64,000 bases of DNA, from assembly GCA_963402885.1 (NCBI GenBank), contig OY727100.1, positions 13,609,395-13,673,394 of the forward strand. Direction: 5' to 3'. The stretch comes from Antedon bifida. Its lineage: Eukaryota; Echinodermata; Crinoidea; Comatulida; Antedonidae. The notes under the pieces are model-generated. The model ran no database searches. It saw only the letters and a program-made list of their open reading frames with translations, and was not told where the DNA came from. The translations under genes and the position numbers were made by a program. Positions 11,070-26,000 of this stretch are shown in pieces; the stretch's first letter is position 1; every line of letters starts with the position of its first letter.

Positions 11070-14000
11070 TCATTGGTCTAGAAGACTGTTTATCAGTTGT
11101 TTTTCTTTTTCTGTTGCTTTTAAAAGTTTGTCATGAAAAACACTGTGATCTTCATTTGCTGAAATATAATACAAAGAACTAAAATTAAAAATATCTTCTT
11201 AACAATAATACATCTATATCAAAAATAAACATAAACCTTGGGTTACTTCATACTACTTTATTATTCACTAGTAGAGCTAACACACTCATCAAGTGAAAAG
11301 TACAAACATGACACAGCTCTAAAGGGTCACATAACATATATGGGCAGGAAGTCGGATTGTTTAGTGTTTATAATTGCCTATTATTGTTTGTGATTCTTTT
11401 TGTGTTACTAATATATACCTCTGGCAGGATTAAACACATCTAATTCCCAGGGAAGTATCAATACTGGTACAGCATAAAACAAATACAGTACGTTTGGGAG
11501 ACACCTATTAAAGGGACATACTCATTATATTAAGGGGCACATTCTCATGAAACAAACAAGGGGTAATAGACTACAAACAACCTCTAATCAGGGCCACCTT
11601 GTTTTGTCCTAAAGGTGTCCTTATTAGATGTTCTACTGTTTAATAGATGTTCACAGATTTTTAACACACAAGGACCTAGTTTTATACAACAAAAACCCTT
11701 GCATATAAACCACGTTGGTGATATTGCAGCTACTTACAGATTGGATTATCAAAATTTGACTTCAATTTGTGCAAGAATTCTGTGAAAACCGACGATAGGG
11801 CCGACTGGTCCTTTAAAAAGAAGCATTCCATAGTTTAATATTAACTTTAAGATGTTTAAAAGCCAACTCAGACAGCATAGTTTTTAGGTTAGAATTTTGA
11901 ACACAACGCTGTCCGAGTTGGCCTTAACATGCTGTATGTAATATTGTATGAAAAGAAAATATCTCACAAAATATTCCAGGTTATTTTTGGATTCAACATG
12001 TGTGAAGTTGGGTATTATATAACACAGTAGCAAAATACATAGTAGCATACTGCCTTATAGACAAATTATTAAATAAAAAATAGTATTACCTCCTCTTCTT
12101 CCTCCCAACTGTCCCATTCTGAGCCTGAATCCTCCTCATCACCCACAGCTGTTGGAGTCAAGGCTCGCATCTCATGGTCACTGGTGGACAGATGGGGTGT
12201 ATGTGTGCCACTGGTGCTAGAATTGAGGGCTAGAGACTCAGGAACCATGTCATCCACTACAAAGATAAAATAAATATATTCATCTCTCTCGAATCTGGAA
12301 ATTTAATACTTAAAGCCATAATTTGGCATTCTAAAAACTAGCTATTTTGTGCCAAATACAAATAGGCACTGCACAAACAATGTTCACTATTTTAAAGCTC
12401 TGTCTACACTATCAAACTACTGTAGTTTGACAAAAGTTTGACGTGCCCAAATATGGTAGTGATCTTCCAAAATATGGTAGTGATATGACATCATCATGTC
12501 CATATATGGGCACATCACATTTTGTTGTCACATTAAGTTTGATAGTGTAGACATAGTTTTAGATCTACAGTGGATGCACGTTTTCTTCTGTTGCATACTC
12601 TCTTTGGAACGACCTTTAACTTTCGCACACTTTTGATCGATTAATTCAAAAACTCATTTATTTAGCCAATTTCTGTTCAGGATCCAATGTGCCTTTGGTC
12701 ATCTTTATAGAATTGGCGCTATATAAATGATCGATTGATTGAAACAAAAGAAGAAAAAAGATGTTTTACCCGAATCACTTTCATCTCCATCTGAGCTATG
12801 ATCTTCTACAACTGGACTTATTGGGATGTCATTAGACATGAACGCAAAGTCAAACTCATCCTCTTCAGTCAATGTTCCTCCTAAAGATATCAACTGAAAG
12901 AACAATTAGCAGTCAGCAAGGGTCATTTGCTGAACTTTTGACAGTGACGATTAAACGTTCCTTCAGATTGACGTGAAGCTGTTGGTCCTGTGTAAATACT
13001 ATACGGTGCACATTTAAAAACGTGATACAGTAAACTATTTAAATAGAGGATTGTCTCCACCAGAGAGTAGGGGATTGTCTCCCAGAGAGTAGGGGATTGT
13101 CTCCACCAGAGAGTAGGGGATTGTCTCCCAGAGAGTAGGGGATTGTTTCCCAGAGAGTAGGGGATTGTCTCCCAGAGGGATTGTCTCCCAGAGAGTAGGG
13201 GATTGTCTCCACCAGAGAGTAGGGGATTGTTTCCCAGAGAGTAGGGGATTGTCTCCCAGAGAGTAGGGGATTGTCTCCACCAGAGAGTAGGGGATTGTCT
13301 CCCAGAGAGTAGGGGATTGTTTCCCAGAGAGTAGGGGATTGTCTCCCAGAAAGTAGGGGATTGTTTCCACCAGAGAGTAGGGGATTGTCTCCCAGAGAGT
13401 AGGGGATTGTTTCCACCAGAGAGTAGGGGATTGTCTCCCAGAAAGTAGGGGATTGTTTCCACCAGAGAGTAGGGGATTGTCTCCCAGAGAGTAGGGGATT
13501 GTTTCCCAGAGAGTAGGGGATTGTTTCCCAGAGAGTAGGGGATTGTCTCCCAGAGAGTAGGGGATTGTCTCCACCAGAGAGTAGGGGATTGTTTCCCAGA
13601 GAGTAGGGGATTGTCTCCCAGAGAGTAGGGGATTGTCTCCACCAGAGAGTAGGGGATTGTTTCCCAGAGAGTAGGGGATTGTTTCCCAGAGAGTAGGGGA
13701 TTGTCTCCCAGAGAGTGAAGGATTGTCTCCACCAGAGAGTAGGGGATTGTCTCCCAGAGAGTAGGAGATTGTTTCCCAGAGAGTAGGGGATTGTCTCCCA
13801 GACAGTAGGGGATTGTTTCCCAGAGAGTAGGGGATTGTCTCCCAGACAGTAGGGGATTGTTTCCCAGAGAGTAGGGGATTGTCTCCCAGAGAGTAGGGGA
13901 TTGTCTCCCAGAGAGTAGGGGATTGTTTCCCAGAGAGTAGGGGATTGTCTCCCAGAGAGTAGGGGATTGTCTCCACCAGAGAGTAGGGGATTGTTTTTCA

Positions 14001-17000
14001 GAGAGTAGGGGATTGTCTCCACCAGAGAGTAGGGGATTGTTTCCCAGAGAGTAGGGGATTGTCTCCCAGAGAGTAGGGGATTGTCTCCACCAGAGAGTAG
14101 GGGATTGTTTCCCAGAGAGTAGGGGATTGTCTCCACCAGAGAGTAGGGGATTGTTTCCCAGAGAGTAGGGGATTGTCTCCCAGAGAGTAGGGGATTGTCT
14201 CCACCAGAGAGTAGGGGATTGTTTCCCAGAGAGTAGGGGATTGTCTCCACCAGAGAGTAGGGGATTGTTTCCCAGAGAGTAGGGGATTGTTTCCACCAGA
14301 GAGTAGGGGATTGTTTCCCAGAGAGTAGGGGATTGTCTCCACCAGAGAGTAGGGGATTGTTTCCCAGAGAGTAGGGGATTGTTTCCACCAGAGAGTAGGG
14401 GATTGTTTCCCAGAGAGTAGGGGATTGTCTCCACCAGAGAGTAGGGGATTGTTTCCCAGAGAGTAGGGGATTGTCTCCCAGAGAGTAGGGGATTGTCTCC
14501 ACCAGAGAGTAGGGGATTGTTTCCCAGAGAGTAGGGGATTGTCTCCCAGAGAGTAGGGGATTGTCTCCACCAGAGAGTAGGGGATTGTTTCCCAGAGAGT
14601 AGGGGATTGTTTCCCAGAGAGTAGGGGATTGTCTCCCAGAGAGTAGGGGATTGTCTCCACCAGAGAGTAGGGGATTGTCTCCACCAGAGAGTAGGGGATT
14701 GTTTCCCAGAGAGTAGGGGATTGTTTCCCAGAGAGTAGGGGATTGTCTCCCAGAGAGTGAAGGATTGTCTCCACCAGAGAGTAGGGGATTGTCTCCCAGA
14801 GAGTAGGAGATTGTTTCCCAGAGAGTAGGGGATTGTCTCCCAGACAGTAGGGGATTGTTTCCCAGAGAGTAGGGGATTGTCTCCCAGACAGTAGGGGATT
14901 GTTTCCCAGAGAGTAGGGGATTGTCTCCCAGAGAGTAGGGGATTGTCTCCCAGAGAGTAGGGGATTGTTTCCCAGAGAGTAGGGGATTGTCTCCCAGAGA
15001 GTAGGGGATTGTCTCCACCAGAGAGTAGGGGATTGTTTTTCAGAGAGTAGGGGATTGTCTCCACCAGAGAGTAGGGGATTGTTTCCCAGAGAGTAGGGGA
15101 TTGTCTCCCAGAGAGTAGGGGATTGTCTCCACCAGAGAGTAGGGGATTGTTTCCCAGAGAGTAGGGGATTGTCTCCACCAGAGAGTAGGGGATTGTTTCC
15201 CAGAGAGTAGGGGATTGTCTCCCAGAGAGTAGGGGATTGTCTCCACCAGAGAGTAGGGGATTGTTTCCCAGAGAGTAGGGGATTGTCTCCACCAGAGAGT
15301 AGGGGATTGTTTCCCAGAGAGTAGGGGATTGTCTCCACCAGAGAGTAGGGGATTGTTTCCCAGAGAGTAGGGGATTGTCTCCCAGAGAGTAGGGGATTGT
15401 CTCCACCAGAGAGTAGGGGATTGTTTCCCAGAGAGTAGGGGATTGTCTCCCAGAGAGTAGGGGATTGTTTCCCAGAGAGTAGGGGATTGTTTCCCAGAGA
15501 GTAGGGGATTGTCTCCCAGAGAGTAGGGGATTGTTTCCCAGAGAGTAGGGGATTGTCTCCCAGAGAGTAGGGGATTGTTTCCCAGAGAGTAGGGGATTGT
15601 CTCCCAGAGAGTAGGGGATTGTTTCCCAGAGAGTAGGGGATTGTTTCCCAGAGAGTAGGGGATTGTTTCCCAGAGAGTAGGGGATTGTTTCCCAGAGAGT
15701 AGGGGATTGTTTCCCAGAGAGTAGGGGATTGTTTCCCAGAGAGTAGGGGATTGTCTCCCAGAGAGTAGGGGATTGTTTCCCAGAGAGTAGGGGATTGTTT
15801 CCCAGAGAGTAGGGGATTGTCTCCCAGAGAGTAGGGGATTGTCTCCACCAGAGAGTAGGGGATTGTCTCCACCAGAGAGTAGGGGATTGTTTCCCAGAGA
15901 GTAGGGGATTGTCTCCCAGAGAGTGAAGGATTGTCTCCACCAGAGAGTAGGGGATTGTCTCCCAGAGAGTAGGAGATTGTTTCCCAGAGAGTAGGGGATT
16001 GTCTCCCAGACAGTAGGGGATTGTTTCCCAGAGAGTAGGGGATTGTCTCCCAGACAGTAGGGGATTGTTTCCCAGAGAGTAGGGGATTGTCTCCCAGAGA
16101 GTAGGGGATTGTCTCCCAGAGAGTAGGGGATTGTTTCCCAGAGAGTAGGGGATTGTCTCCCAGAGAGTAGGGGATTGTCTCCACCAGAGAGTAGGGGATT
16201 GTTTTTCAGAGAGTAGGGGATTGTCTCCACCAGAGAGTAGGGGATTGTTTCCCAGAGAGTAGGGGATTGTCTCCCAGAGAGTAGGGGATTGTCTCCACCA
16301 GAGAGTAGGGGATTGTTTCCCAGAGAGTAGGGGATTGTCTCCACCAGAGAGTAGGGGATTGTTTCCCAGAGAGTAGGGGATTGTCTCCCAGAGAGTAGGG
16401 GATTGTCTCCACCAGAGAGTAGGGGATTGTTTCCCAGAGAGTAGGGGATTGTCTCCACCAGAGAGTAGGGGATTGTTTCCCAGAGAGTAGGGGATTGTTT
16501 CCCAGAGAGTAGGGGATTGTCTCCCAGAGAGTAGGGGATTGTCTCCACCAGAGAGTAGGGGATTGTTTCCCAGAGAGTAGGGGATTGTCTCCCAGAGAGT
16601 AGGGGATTGTCTCCACCAGAGAGTAGGGGATTGTTTCCCAGAGAGTAGGGGATTGTTTCCCAGAGAGTAGGGGATTGTCTCCCAGAGAGTAGGGGATTGT
16701 CTCCACCAGAGAGTAGGGGATTGTTTCCCAGAGAGTAGGGGATTGTCTCCCAGAGAGTAGGGGATTGTCTCCACCAGAGAGTAGGGGATTGTTTCCCAGA
16801 GAGTAGGGGATTGTCTCCACCAGAGAGTAGGGGATTGTTTCCCAGAGAGTAGGGGATTGTCTCCCAGAGAGTAGGGGATTGTCTCCACCAGAGAGTAGGG
16901 GATTGTTTCCCAGAGAGTAGGGGATTGTCTCCCAGAGAGTAGGGGATTGTCTCCACCAGAGAGTAGGGGATTGTTTCCCAGAGAGTAGGGGATTGTCTCC

Positions 17001-20000
17001 ACCAGAGAGTAGGGGATTGTTTCCCAGAGAGTAGGGGATTGTCTCAACCAGAGAGTAGGGGATTGTTTCCCAGAGAGTAGGGGATTGTCTCCCAGAGAGT
17101 AGGGGATTGTCTCCACCAGAGAGTAGGGGATTGTCTCCCAGAGAGTAGGGGATTGTCTCCCAGAGAGTGGCGGATTGTCTCCACCAGAGAGTAGGGGATT
17201 GTTTCCCAGAGAGTAGGGGATTGTCTCCACCAGACAGTAGGGGATTGTCTCCCAGAGAGTGGAGGATTGTCTCCCAGACAGTAGGGGATTGTCTCCCAGA
17301 GAGTAGGGGATTGTCTCCCAGAGAGTGGGGGATTGTCTCCCAGAGAGTGGAGGATTGTCTCCCAGACAGTAGGGGATTGTCTCCCAGACAGTAGGGGATT
17401 GTCTCCCAGAGAGTAGGGGATTGTCTCCCAGAGAGTGAAGGATTGTCTCCCAGAGAGTAGGGGATTGTTTCCCAGAGAGTAGGGGATTGTCTCCCAGAGA
17501 GTAGGGGATTGTCTCCCAGAGAGTAGGGGATTGTCTCCCAGAGAGTGAAGGATTGTCTCCCAGAGAGTAGGGGATTGTCTCCCAGAGAGTGAAGGATTGT
17601 CTCCCAGAAGAGCAGACGATCCCCTGTTGTGCTGAGTGGAATGTTTGTAGAGGGCTTAATATGATGTACCAGCACACTGGGGAAGCCACTAAAAAACTTA
17701 CTAAACAGTCTCTCTCTTATGATATACAACACTAAATACTTACCACTTCCAACCTAGCTGTGATAACTGAGAAGAGTTTATTGATATTATCATTACCGTC
17801 AACAAAGCTGCAGATTTTAATGTACAAATCCAAAACTTGTCTTAAAAGTGACAATTCCAATGTCTACAACGAAAGATAAAACAATCATATTAGTACTGTT
17901 GTTTCAGAGATCAAAATTATACAGATTATATAAACTTGCTTGTTCAGTCTTGTAAAATGCATGTCAAATTTGTCTAATGTAGTGTATTTTTTCGCTCATG
18001 TCACTACATTCTATCTGAAACCCATTTAACTGTGGGCGTTCATCATTCGAGACAAGTAGAGGGTTACCCCGGTGAACTGGTTCACAAAATATCAGGGGGA
18101 TTATCACCTATCTGATCTGGTGATAGGACAGTGATCAATTTACTATTGGTAATCCTTGGCCACATGTGCCTAAAGACATAAAATAAAAATGATAGAATAT
18201 GTCATATTGTAAATAAATGTCTTGTGTTGTACTAACCTTTAACTGAACAATGTCTATGATTTCGCTAAGAGCCATATGGAACCAAGAAGCTAGCTCTGGT
18301 GGGGTCTCTGTCAAACATTGTCTATGAAGCCAATCTTCCATAATTATTACAACGGACAAACAACTGATGGGAGAAATAATAATATAAATAATATATAATC
18401 AACATTAAATATATAACTAGATTTTTGTCTTTGTTAAGAAGAGAATTTTTCTGACAATCAATAACAAAATAAGTTGTATATGGTATTGTTACAGCACCAT
18501 CATATTGAAATTTTGGAGAAAATCAAGCAACAATATGCAAAGGTACACTGTAATAAATATCACAAACTATGGTAAAGAAGATCAAAATCCATTACTTAAA
18601 ATACAGATGGCCATTGCATGTTAGTATATAATTGTAAGTTCTTATCACAAGCTAAAATTTACAGAATTTAAATTACTTTTAAAAATGCATAGATTGGCCA
18701 ACGCTATAGTACGATATATGCAAATTGTGCAATAGCTGAGACGAACCTGTCTAGAAGAGCCTTACACATGCTCATATCTTCACTATAGTAGCCTGCTAGC
18801 CCAAGCAACAGTGGCAGTGTCTGGCTGGCAAGAGGTATGCTGCAAGTCCTCATATACAGGGGAAGCAGACAATGTATCTCAGTGAAAAGATACTTCTCCA
18901 TTTGCAGAGGGTAGGATTCAGATGAGGACTCTTTGATACAACAACTGTAATCAAACGACAACAAATATTACTATATAATAAAAGCGAGATCCTACTTCAC
19001 GTTTGAACCAGAGAGAAAAAAAATTCTGAACACAATGTACAATATAAAAAGGGTTTTAATTTAATGTGAAAAGGGGTTTAGTATCACTAACATCACTCTC
19101 AACATCTTACCAGAGAAACCCATCTGTTACTGTTTGAAATGATTTCTTTGGACTTAATGTATTCAACGTTTTTGTTAAACTATGATCAGGATGAGCCCAT
19201 ACAAAGAGATGCTGTAGTTTTCTTACAATGCACATCTCCTCCTCGGATTTCTGTTGACAAAATTAGCAAACATTTAGTAAATATTTAAAACCATTAGGCC
19301 CTAACTAAATGAAATGGTTTATCAAGAATTGTGTCGCATATAATACTGATCAACTAGAGTTGCAGTTTGACGCATTAGATCGAGAATATTATACAAATAA
19401 TGACTGTTTATGAGTTGAATGGTGAGAATATTCTAGAGTTGAAAGATTGACTCGTGATTTATTAAATAAACATTAACTATTCATTATAAACGGCACACAT
19501 TTAAAATGTGAAATGTACCACCTCCTGATCATGCAATGTACTTCTTACTTGTAAGGAATAGTTAACATCATGTGATACGTAATCAACCAATCAAATGGTA
19601 AGGATACTTATAAATCTAATACTAGTCTACAGTGTGCTTTTAGCTTTGCCAAGACAGATACCCACCTTAGTAGGAATGTGTGGGAAGTAACTCTGTTTCA
19701 GAATAAGTATCTCCATGGCGATTACTGATAGCTTGTCTGTGATTGGACGGGACAGAAGCTGCAGTGCATTCTCACTCCACATGGACAAACCCTGCTGTGT
19801 CACGTCAACAATGGATGATGCGATGTATCGACACATCTCAGGATTCTGTGAAATATAAAACACATTGAGAGTTGAGCAGACTCGAACAACCTCAGCTTTT
19901 ATTGGGTAATGTGAAGAGGTATAATTATTAATGTGCCTACAAAAGCCTAATTAAATTAAGCTTTTGTAGGCATGGCATTATTATTATCATTGAAGAATTC

Positions 20001-23000
20001 ATTTTGTGATTTTATGATGTAATATTCTACATTTTAAATTCATATTTAATTCAAAGTTTTGTTACATTGTAGATTCAAGAAATTTTATTCGTCCACTTTA
20101 AAATGGAAATTCATTTTGCTTGGCATAATCAAGACAATAAAACAACAAAGAAAAATACATCGAATTGCAAAAGGAAATGTTAAAATACTATTTATAGGCC
20201 TATGTTAAAATACTGTTACAATTCTGTTATTAAAAACTATTAAAAATGCAGATTGCAAAAACAATACAAATCCAGGTAATAAAATAAAAACTTACCTTCC
20301 ATGACGCTGGTGGTTGCTCAAGGAAGAATATCAACCTAACAGCATGATGAATGGAGTACTTCAAAGCTAGGCCCATGCCATAGCCTATCAAGGTAGCCTT
20401 GCATGTAAACCACATATCCCATAGCTGTTTTAAAATATTCATGTCATACCATCTGATGCACTCGGTTATCAAAGGTAGCGTCTGTGAATACAAAACAAAG
20501 GTTTTTAATCTATCTTTTTGACATGAACGTTACTATTTCACTAACATGGCAATAAGTAAAAAAGATTGGCGCAAAAAAAACAATTCTGAAATTTACGATC
20601 AATCCAAAATTTATCTAAAGGTCTGTCTACAATTTTATGTGACGACAAAAAAATATGATGTGCCCATATATGGAAACGATGACAACATATCACTACCATA
20701 TTTGGACACATTTTTTGTCAAACCAGTTTGATAGTGTAGACAGAGCTTTGAGTGTTGGCATCACTAACCTGTTCTCCCATACGTCTTAACTCCCATCTGG
20801 TGTTTGCTAAGCAGTGAATGGTCTGCATTAACATCTGTTTCAAGATGGCAGAGAACTCCTCCAGGTGTACATGCTTTAACCACTCAGGTTGGCCTACATC
20901 AGGATCACTATAGAATAACACAAATAACTCAATTTGTCAAAATACATTTCATTCATAAATAAGAAATACAAACATTTGACCACTACTGACATACTCTGCA
21001 TGATTTTGTATTACAAGATTGTTTAACATGTGATTCCTAGACATGGTGTTTGTTCTTTGACCTATGAACCATAAGTTCATATATGGTAACCTGACACTTA
21101 CGCTGCAGTGAAGCAGGATTTGAGCAAGATGACATCATCAGGGATGTCAACGTTGGCAACTAGATCCGTCAGGTTTCCAATCGGATCCTTCACAGACCAC
21201 ACGTCAGTAGACAGCTTCGCGTCATCAGACTAGTAAACAAATGAATTAAATAAAAATGAATATTAATAAATTAGTATATCTACACCAGCAAAATAGATAT
21301 ACAGTAAAGATCTTTGAGTATGACTGAAAATTATTAACCGTTGATTTTGTACTTGCCTTGGTAGAAGAATCGGTGTCCATAGAAAGTGTCTGTGTAAGCA
21401 ACGAAGACGGAGCCGACCAACTTGAGAATTTCTCAAAGTCTGCTGAATTAAATGCGCTCCCTTCAGCTAACGTCTGTGCTCTGGTTAAAAAAAATCAATC
21501 AAAAACGAATTTTTAATGAGGCAGTGAAATTATTAAAAAGAAAATCCAGATAAACTTGGATATGCCTGCTTAGAAGAAGCGAATATGGGTAGAAAGCCTA
21601 GGCAGAGGTCTACTTATGTGGGTGTTTAAAACACAGTACAGCTTTCCATGGCCTGTAAAAAATGCAAGTAAGCTCCTACTTGAATAAGGTCAAAGCTCAA
21701 ATAAGTACAGAACTCTGAATAAGTGCCACTTTTAAGTAAGTTCTCCAATCATGCTTTATATGTCCCATTTAAATAAGTTTCACTGCTCAAATAAATTCTC
21801 TGCTCAAATAAGTACAGAACTCTGATTGAATAAGTCCCACAATCCTGATTTATATGTCTCATTTGAGTACCCAGCTTAAAAAACTTTCTATAATTACCTC
21901 CGGAGTAAAAAACCTCAAATCTCATTGTTAATGTTAGATACAACTTTCTACAACTGTACTACATACTATTAATTATTTGATGAATACACAAAAATACAAC
22001 TATATCTAACTTAGAATGATCAAAACACTATAAATAAAAATAGTAAACAATACATGTAGTTATACAACAGATAACAAAAAGATAGTTAGAATTACAAGTT
22101 AATAACACAGATATTCTATAGGTCACACATTATTTTAATACTTCACTTTCCCTTTAAAGAAAGTTATCCCTAAATAGAGGGGGTTCTATTATCAGAATAA
22201 AACTATAGAAATGTATTTGTTACTATGCACTACTAATGAAAATGTCACAATAAAACAATGGCAAACTACAGTAATAATATGATTTCATATCTAAATTACA
22301 AAACTATATAAACTGCAGTAAGAGCTTTATTTTATAGATCTATTTCTTTTGATGTAATAATAAAGCAGTGAATTATTAGAAGTAATGATACTCTTTCATG
22401 ACTATGTATACAATGATGCATACAGTATAATGACAAATGGTTAGATTCTAATAAATTGATTGAATAGGAAAAAGAGAGATTGTATGAAGTTGAATATTTT
22501 GTTCAGACACACAGTATGGTATATTTTTGTTATTTAGTTTCAGTGTTAGTTAGCATTCAACCAAATAATGATTTAAAGGTTGGTAATGAGCTTGAGAACA
22601 ATATCCACAGGGTTTTAGGAAAACAGTCAAAATTGTATGAAGAGTCCCGAAGGTGGTTCTACTGTATGCTACTGTATGTCTGAACATAGTCTATCAAACT
22701 TAATGTGAAAAAAACATTTGATGTGCCCATATATGGACATGATGATGTCTTATCACTACCATATTTAGGCATATCACTACCATATATGAGCACATTACAC
22801 TTTTTTGTCAAACTAGGTTGATAGTGTAGTCAGAGCTTAATGATTAATGCACCAACATCCATAGTACAATGAAAAGATTAATGAGCCAACAACATCACTT
22901 TACTAATGTATATCATTACAATGATCACACTGATCTGTTGAGAGAAGGGGTTAATACACTGTACCTCTTCAACATCTTCCTATATGCATGCATGTCAAAA

Positions 23001-26000
23001 ACACGGGGAAAGGATATTAACAGTCTTGGTTTGTGTCTGAAGCTGTAGCATAAGATTAATAATGGTCAGCAGTTTTGTGTTGATATGGGGTGGTAAATGG
23101 GGGAGGGGGAGAAAGATGTTAGGAAGGGGTAGTTGAGGAGAGGGTTACAGAGATGATGAGGAAGCATTGGTTACGTAATGGAATGTTGGTTATGTGAGGT
23201 ACTAGCGTTAGTTATGGGAGGTACTAGCGTTGGTTATGGGAGGTACTAGCGTTGGTTATGGGAGGTACTAGCATTGGTTATGGGAGGTAATATAGCGTTG
23301 GTTATGGGAGGTAATATAGCGTTGGTTAGGGGAGGTACTATAAGCGTTGGTTAGGGGAGGTAGCGTTGATTACAGTACGTAAGGCAATGTTGGTTAGTGG
23401 GTGGGGGGGGGGGGGGATGGCGTTTTCTATAGAAGGTAGCATTGGTTAGGGGAGGTAGCATTGGTTTGGGGGTGGGGGGGGGGGGGGTTACCTAAGACAT
23501 AAAGGCTGTTACAAGAAGTAAATTTTCTTTTTTTAAACGTTGGTTGTACCCCATTAATTACTACTTACTTACTCACTTGGCCACTCCCCAGTGAAATTTC
23601 TGAGAGAAGTCAAGAAAACTTTACTAAAAACTCTCACAAAACTGGAGGAAAATTAACATGCCAGAAAAACAAACACTGGTGGAACATAACATTACGGTAG
23701 GGTTGCAAATATCATGGAAAAAACAACACTAAAGCTGGGAGAAAAGAGATAGGGAGTTTTCAATTTGTGACGACCAAACTACGTCATTTTTATGCATTGT
23801 GCGCATGTAGGGATAATGGGACGTGATTCTAATGGGACGTGATTCCTTGCTCCCCAACTCAGTTTTGATGGTTTCTAGATCCAGGTAACGACTTATGGCA
23901 CTTCAATTGATCTGACCTAGTTTTGATTCGTCGGTCAAATTGAAAGCTCTCTAATAGTAAATATAATACTGTAGGTACATTGGGAATTCAAGGCTGTTCA
24001 GATACAGGCAGTATAAATTCAATTACTTTATAGCCACATGTGAATATAAAGGCCTGTGAGATGCATAAGTAACAATATTACTCACTGTATCTATTTTCTA
24101 TAATTGCAATAATAGAACGCATAGGATAATCAATAAATACCTCTTTTCAAAAATTGTCTTCTTTTTAGGATCAGTTTCTGTAAACACCTGCAAGAATTGC
24201 AACAAACACAGTGAAAAGAATACAAACATACTGTAAATGCAAAGGCATTCCCACTATTTCATAGATATTTTTCACTAACTTTCACTAAGTTTTGACTGTA
24301 TATTGGCAATGAAGACATCAACTTACCAGATCAGTAAGAGCTTTCTTCTTTTCATCAGTTGGTTTTGACATAATTGTAGCTATTCCCTCCACTGGAACTA
24401 TTGTTTCAGTCCCTTGGTCTTGACTCTGAGAGAAAAAAAAGGAAAGGTAGTAGATGAGTGAGGTTTGTTGCACTTTTATATACCAGAGTATTTAACTCTG
24501 TAGAAATGCATTATGAAATTGGACTTAAATATATATTGAGCAACATTAAATTTGTGCTATAATTGTATATGTTAAGCTCTGTCTACACTATCAAACTTTA
24601 TGTAACGAAAAAATATGTTGTTCATGTGTTATATACTGTATACTTGTGTTCACATTGAGTAACCTCTAACACAGTTAAGCTCTGTCTACACTATCAAACT
24701 CTATGTTACAAAAGAATGTGTTGTATTGTGCCTATACTGTATGGACACGATGATGTCATATCACTACCATATTTGGGAACATCACAGATTTTTTGTCAAA
24801 CTAGTTTGATAGTGTAGACAGAGCTTTAGTTTTGATCAGAGATAGATTCCCCACCATAGTATTCCTTGTTCTGTTGATTCCATGTTCTTTCCAGGCCTGC
24901 TGCAAAGAGGTACCGCCATGACTAAGACTTTTTTTCACTTTAAAGCCTTGGCCAAAGGAGGACTGATGACTGAAACAAATCATATTAAGATGCTTAAAAC
25001 ATTTAAAGTTTTTAACTACTACATCATTGAATATATTTAAACATATAATTTCTACACTAACCTTGGTGTCATTGCATCATCAGTAGATGCCGTTCCATCA
25101 AACTTTGAGGGCGGTAGAGCATACGACGGAAACAGATAGTGAATGTGATTAACGATGAGAAACTTTATGATTAGCTCATAAGCGAACAATCTTCCTTCTC
25201 GCCATTCCCACGACCTCGACAGCAGTGAATCAGGTGGCTGTCCGGGTTCTACAACATCATTTTAAAACTTATATCTATTTGGTTATGCTTGAGTAATTAC
25301 AGCATCAACTATTTTCAATATATTATCTATATCATTATTTATTTTATTTAGGTATATCGCTAAGGATTGTCAATAGCAGATTTATTTACTCTCCTAACCA
25401 ATTTGTAAGGGCATCTGGTGCAGATCGTAAGTTCAAATCTAATGCTCGGCACATTGCTTGTATGCTAAGGCAAGACACTTTACTTATGTTTGTCTCTCTC
25501 CATCCATGTGTACAAATGGATACCTGCTAAGGTCAAGACACAACTTTGCGCTGATTACTAGCTGCATTATGGGAGTATTTGGTTTAAAAAATGGTAATAA
25601 TATGTACAGTGCTTAGAGGAAGTAACAACATTAGGTGTTTTATAAATCCAGGATATTATTATTATTGTTTACAACAAAAAAGTACAGCATATACTGTAGT
25701 AACCCGTCTTGGGAGTTGTTTTGAGGAGTGAGCGCAAAACTGCTATGGATAGACATGATGACCACCAAATTATCATAACCACCTTCACTTACCTAAATCC
25801 ATATTACAGACAGCAGTGATGTTAATAGTTCTTGATTTTGAAGGGGAGCTACTCTGCCTACTGAGTGGCATTTTTTTACAAGCTTCATTGACACTCACAT
25901 CCCCTGAGCCGTTTTCTGCCGCCCCTTTGGATGGAACGTTGATGACGTGTACACCCGAGTGTACAGTGTCCGTCAACTGATGTATATCTATTGACCAACC

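Noticed and set aside
13046-17607. CRISPR-like array appearance
   Set aside because: There are no unique spacers; the units are contiguous and near-identical, and the setting is an animal intron.
12923-17689. A 1588-codon open frame on the minus strand
   Set aside because: It is the translation of a 22/24-bp tandem array that is open in every sense frame. It lies between two well-supported exons as intron, and the peptide is pure repeat.
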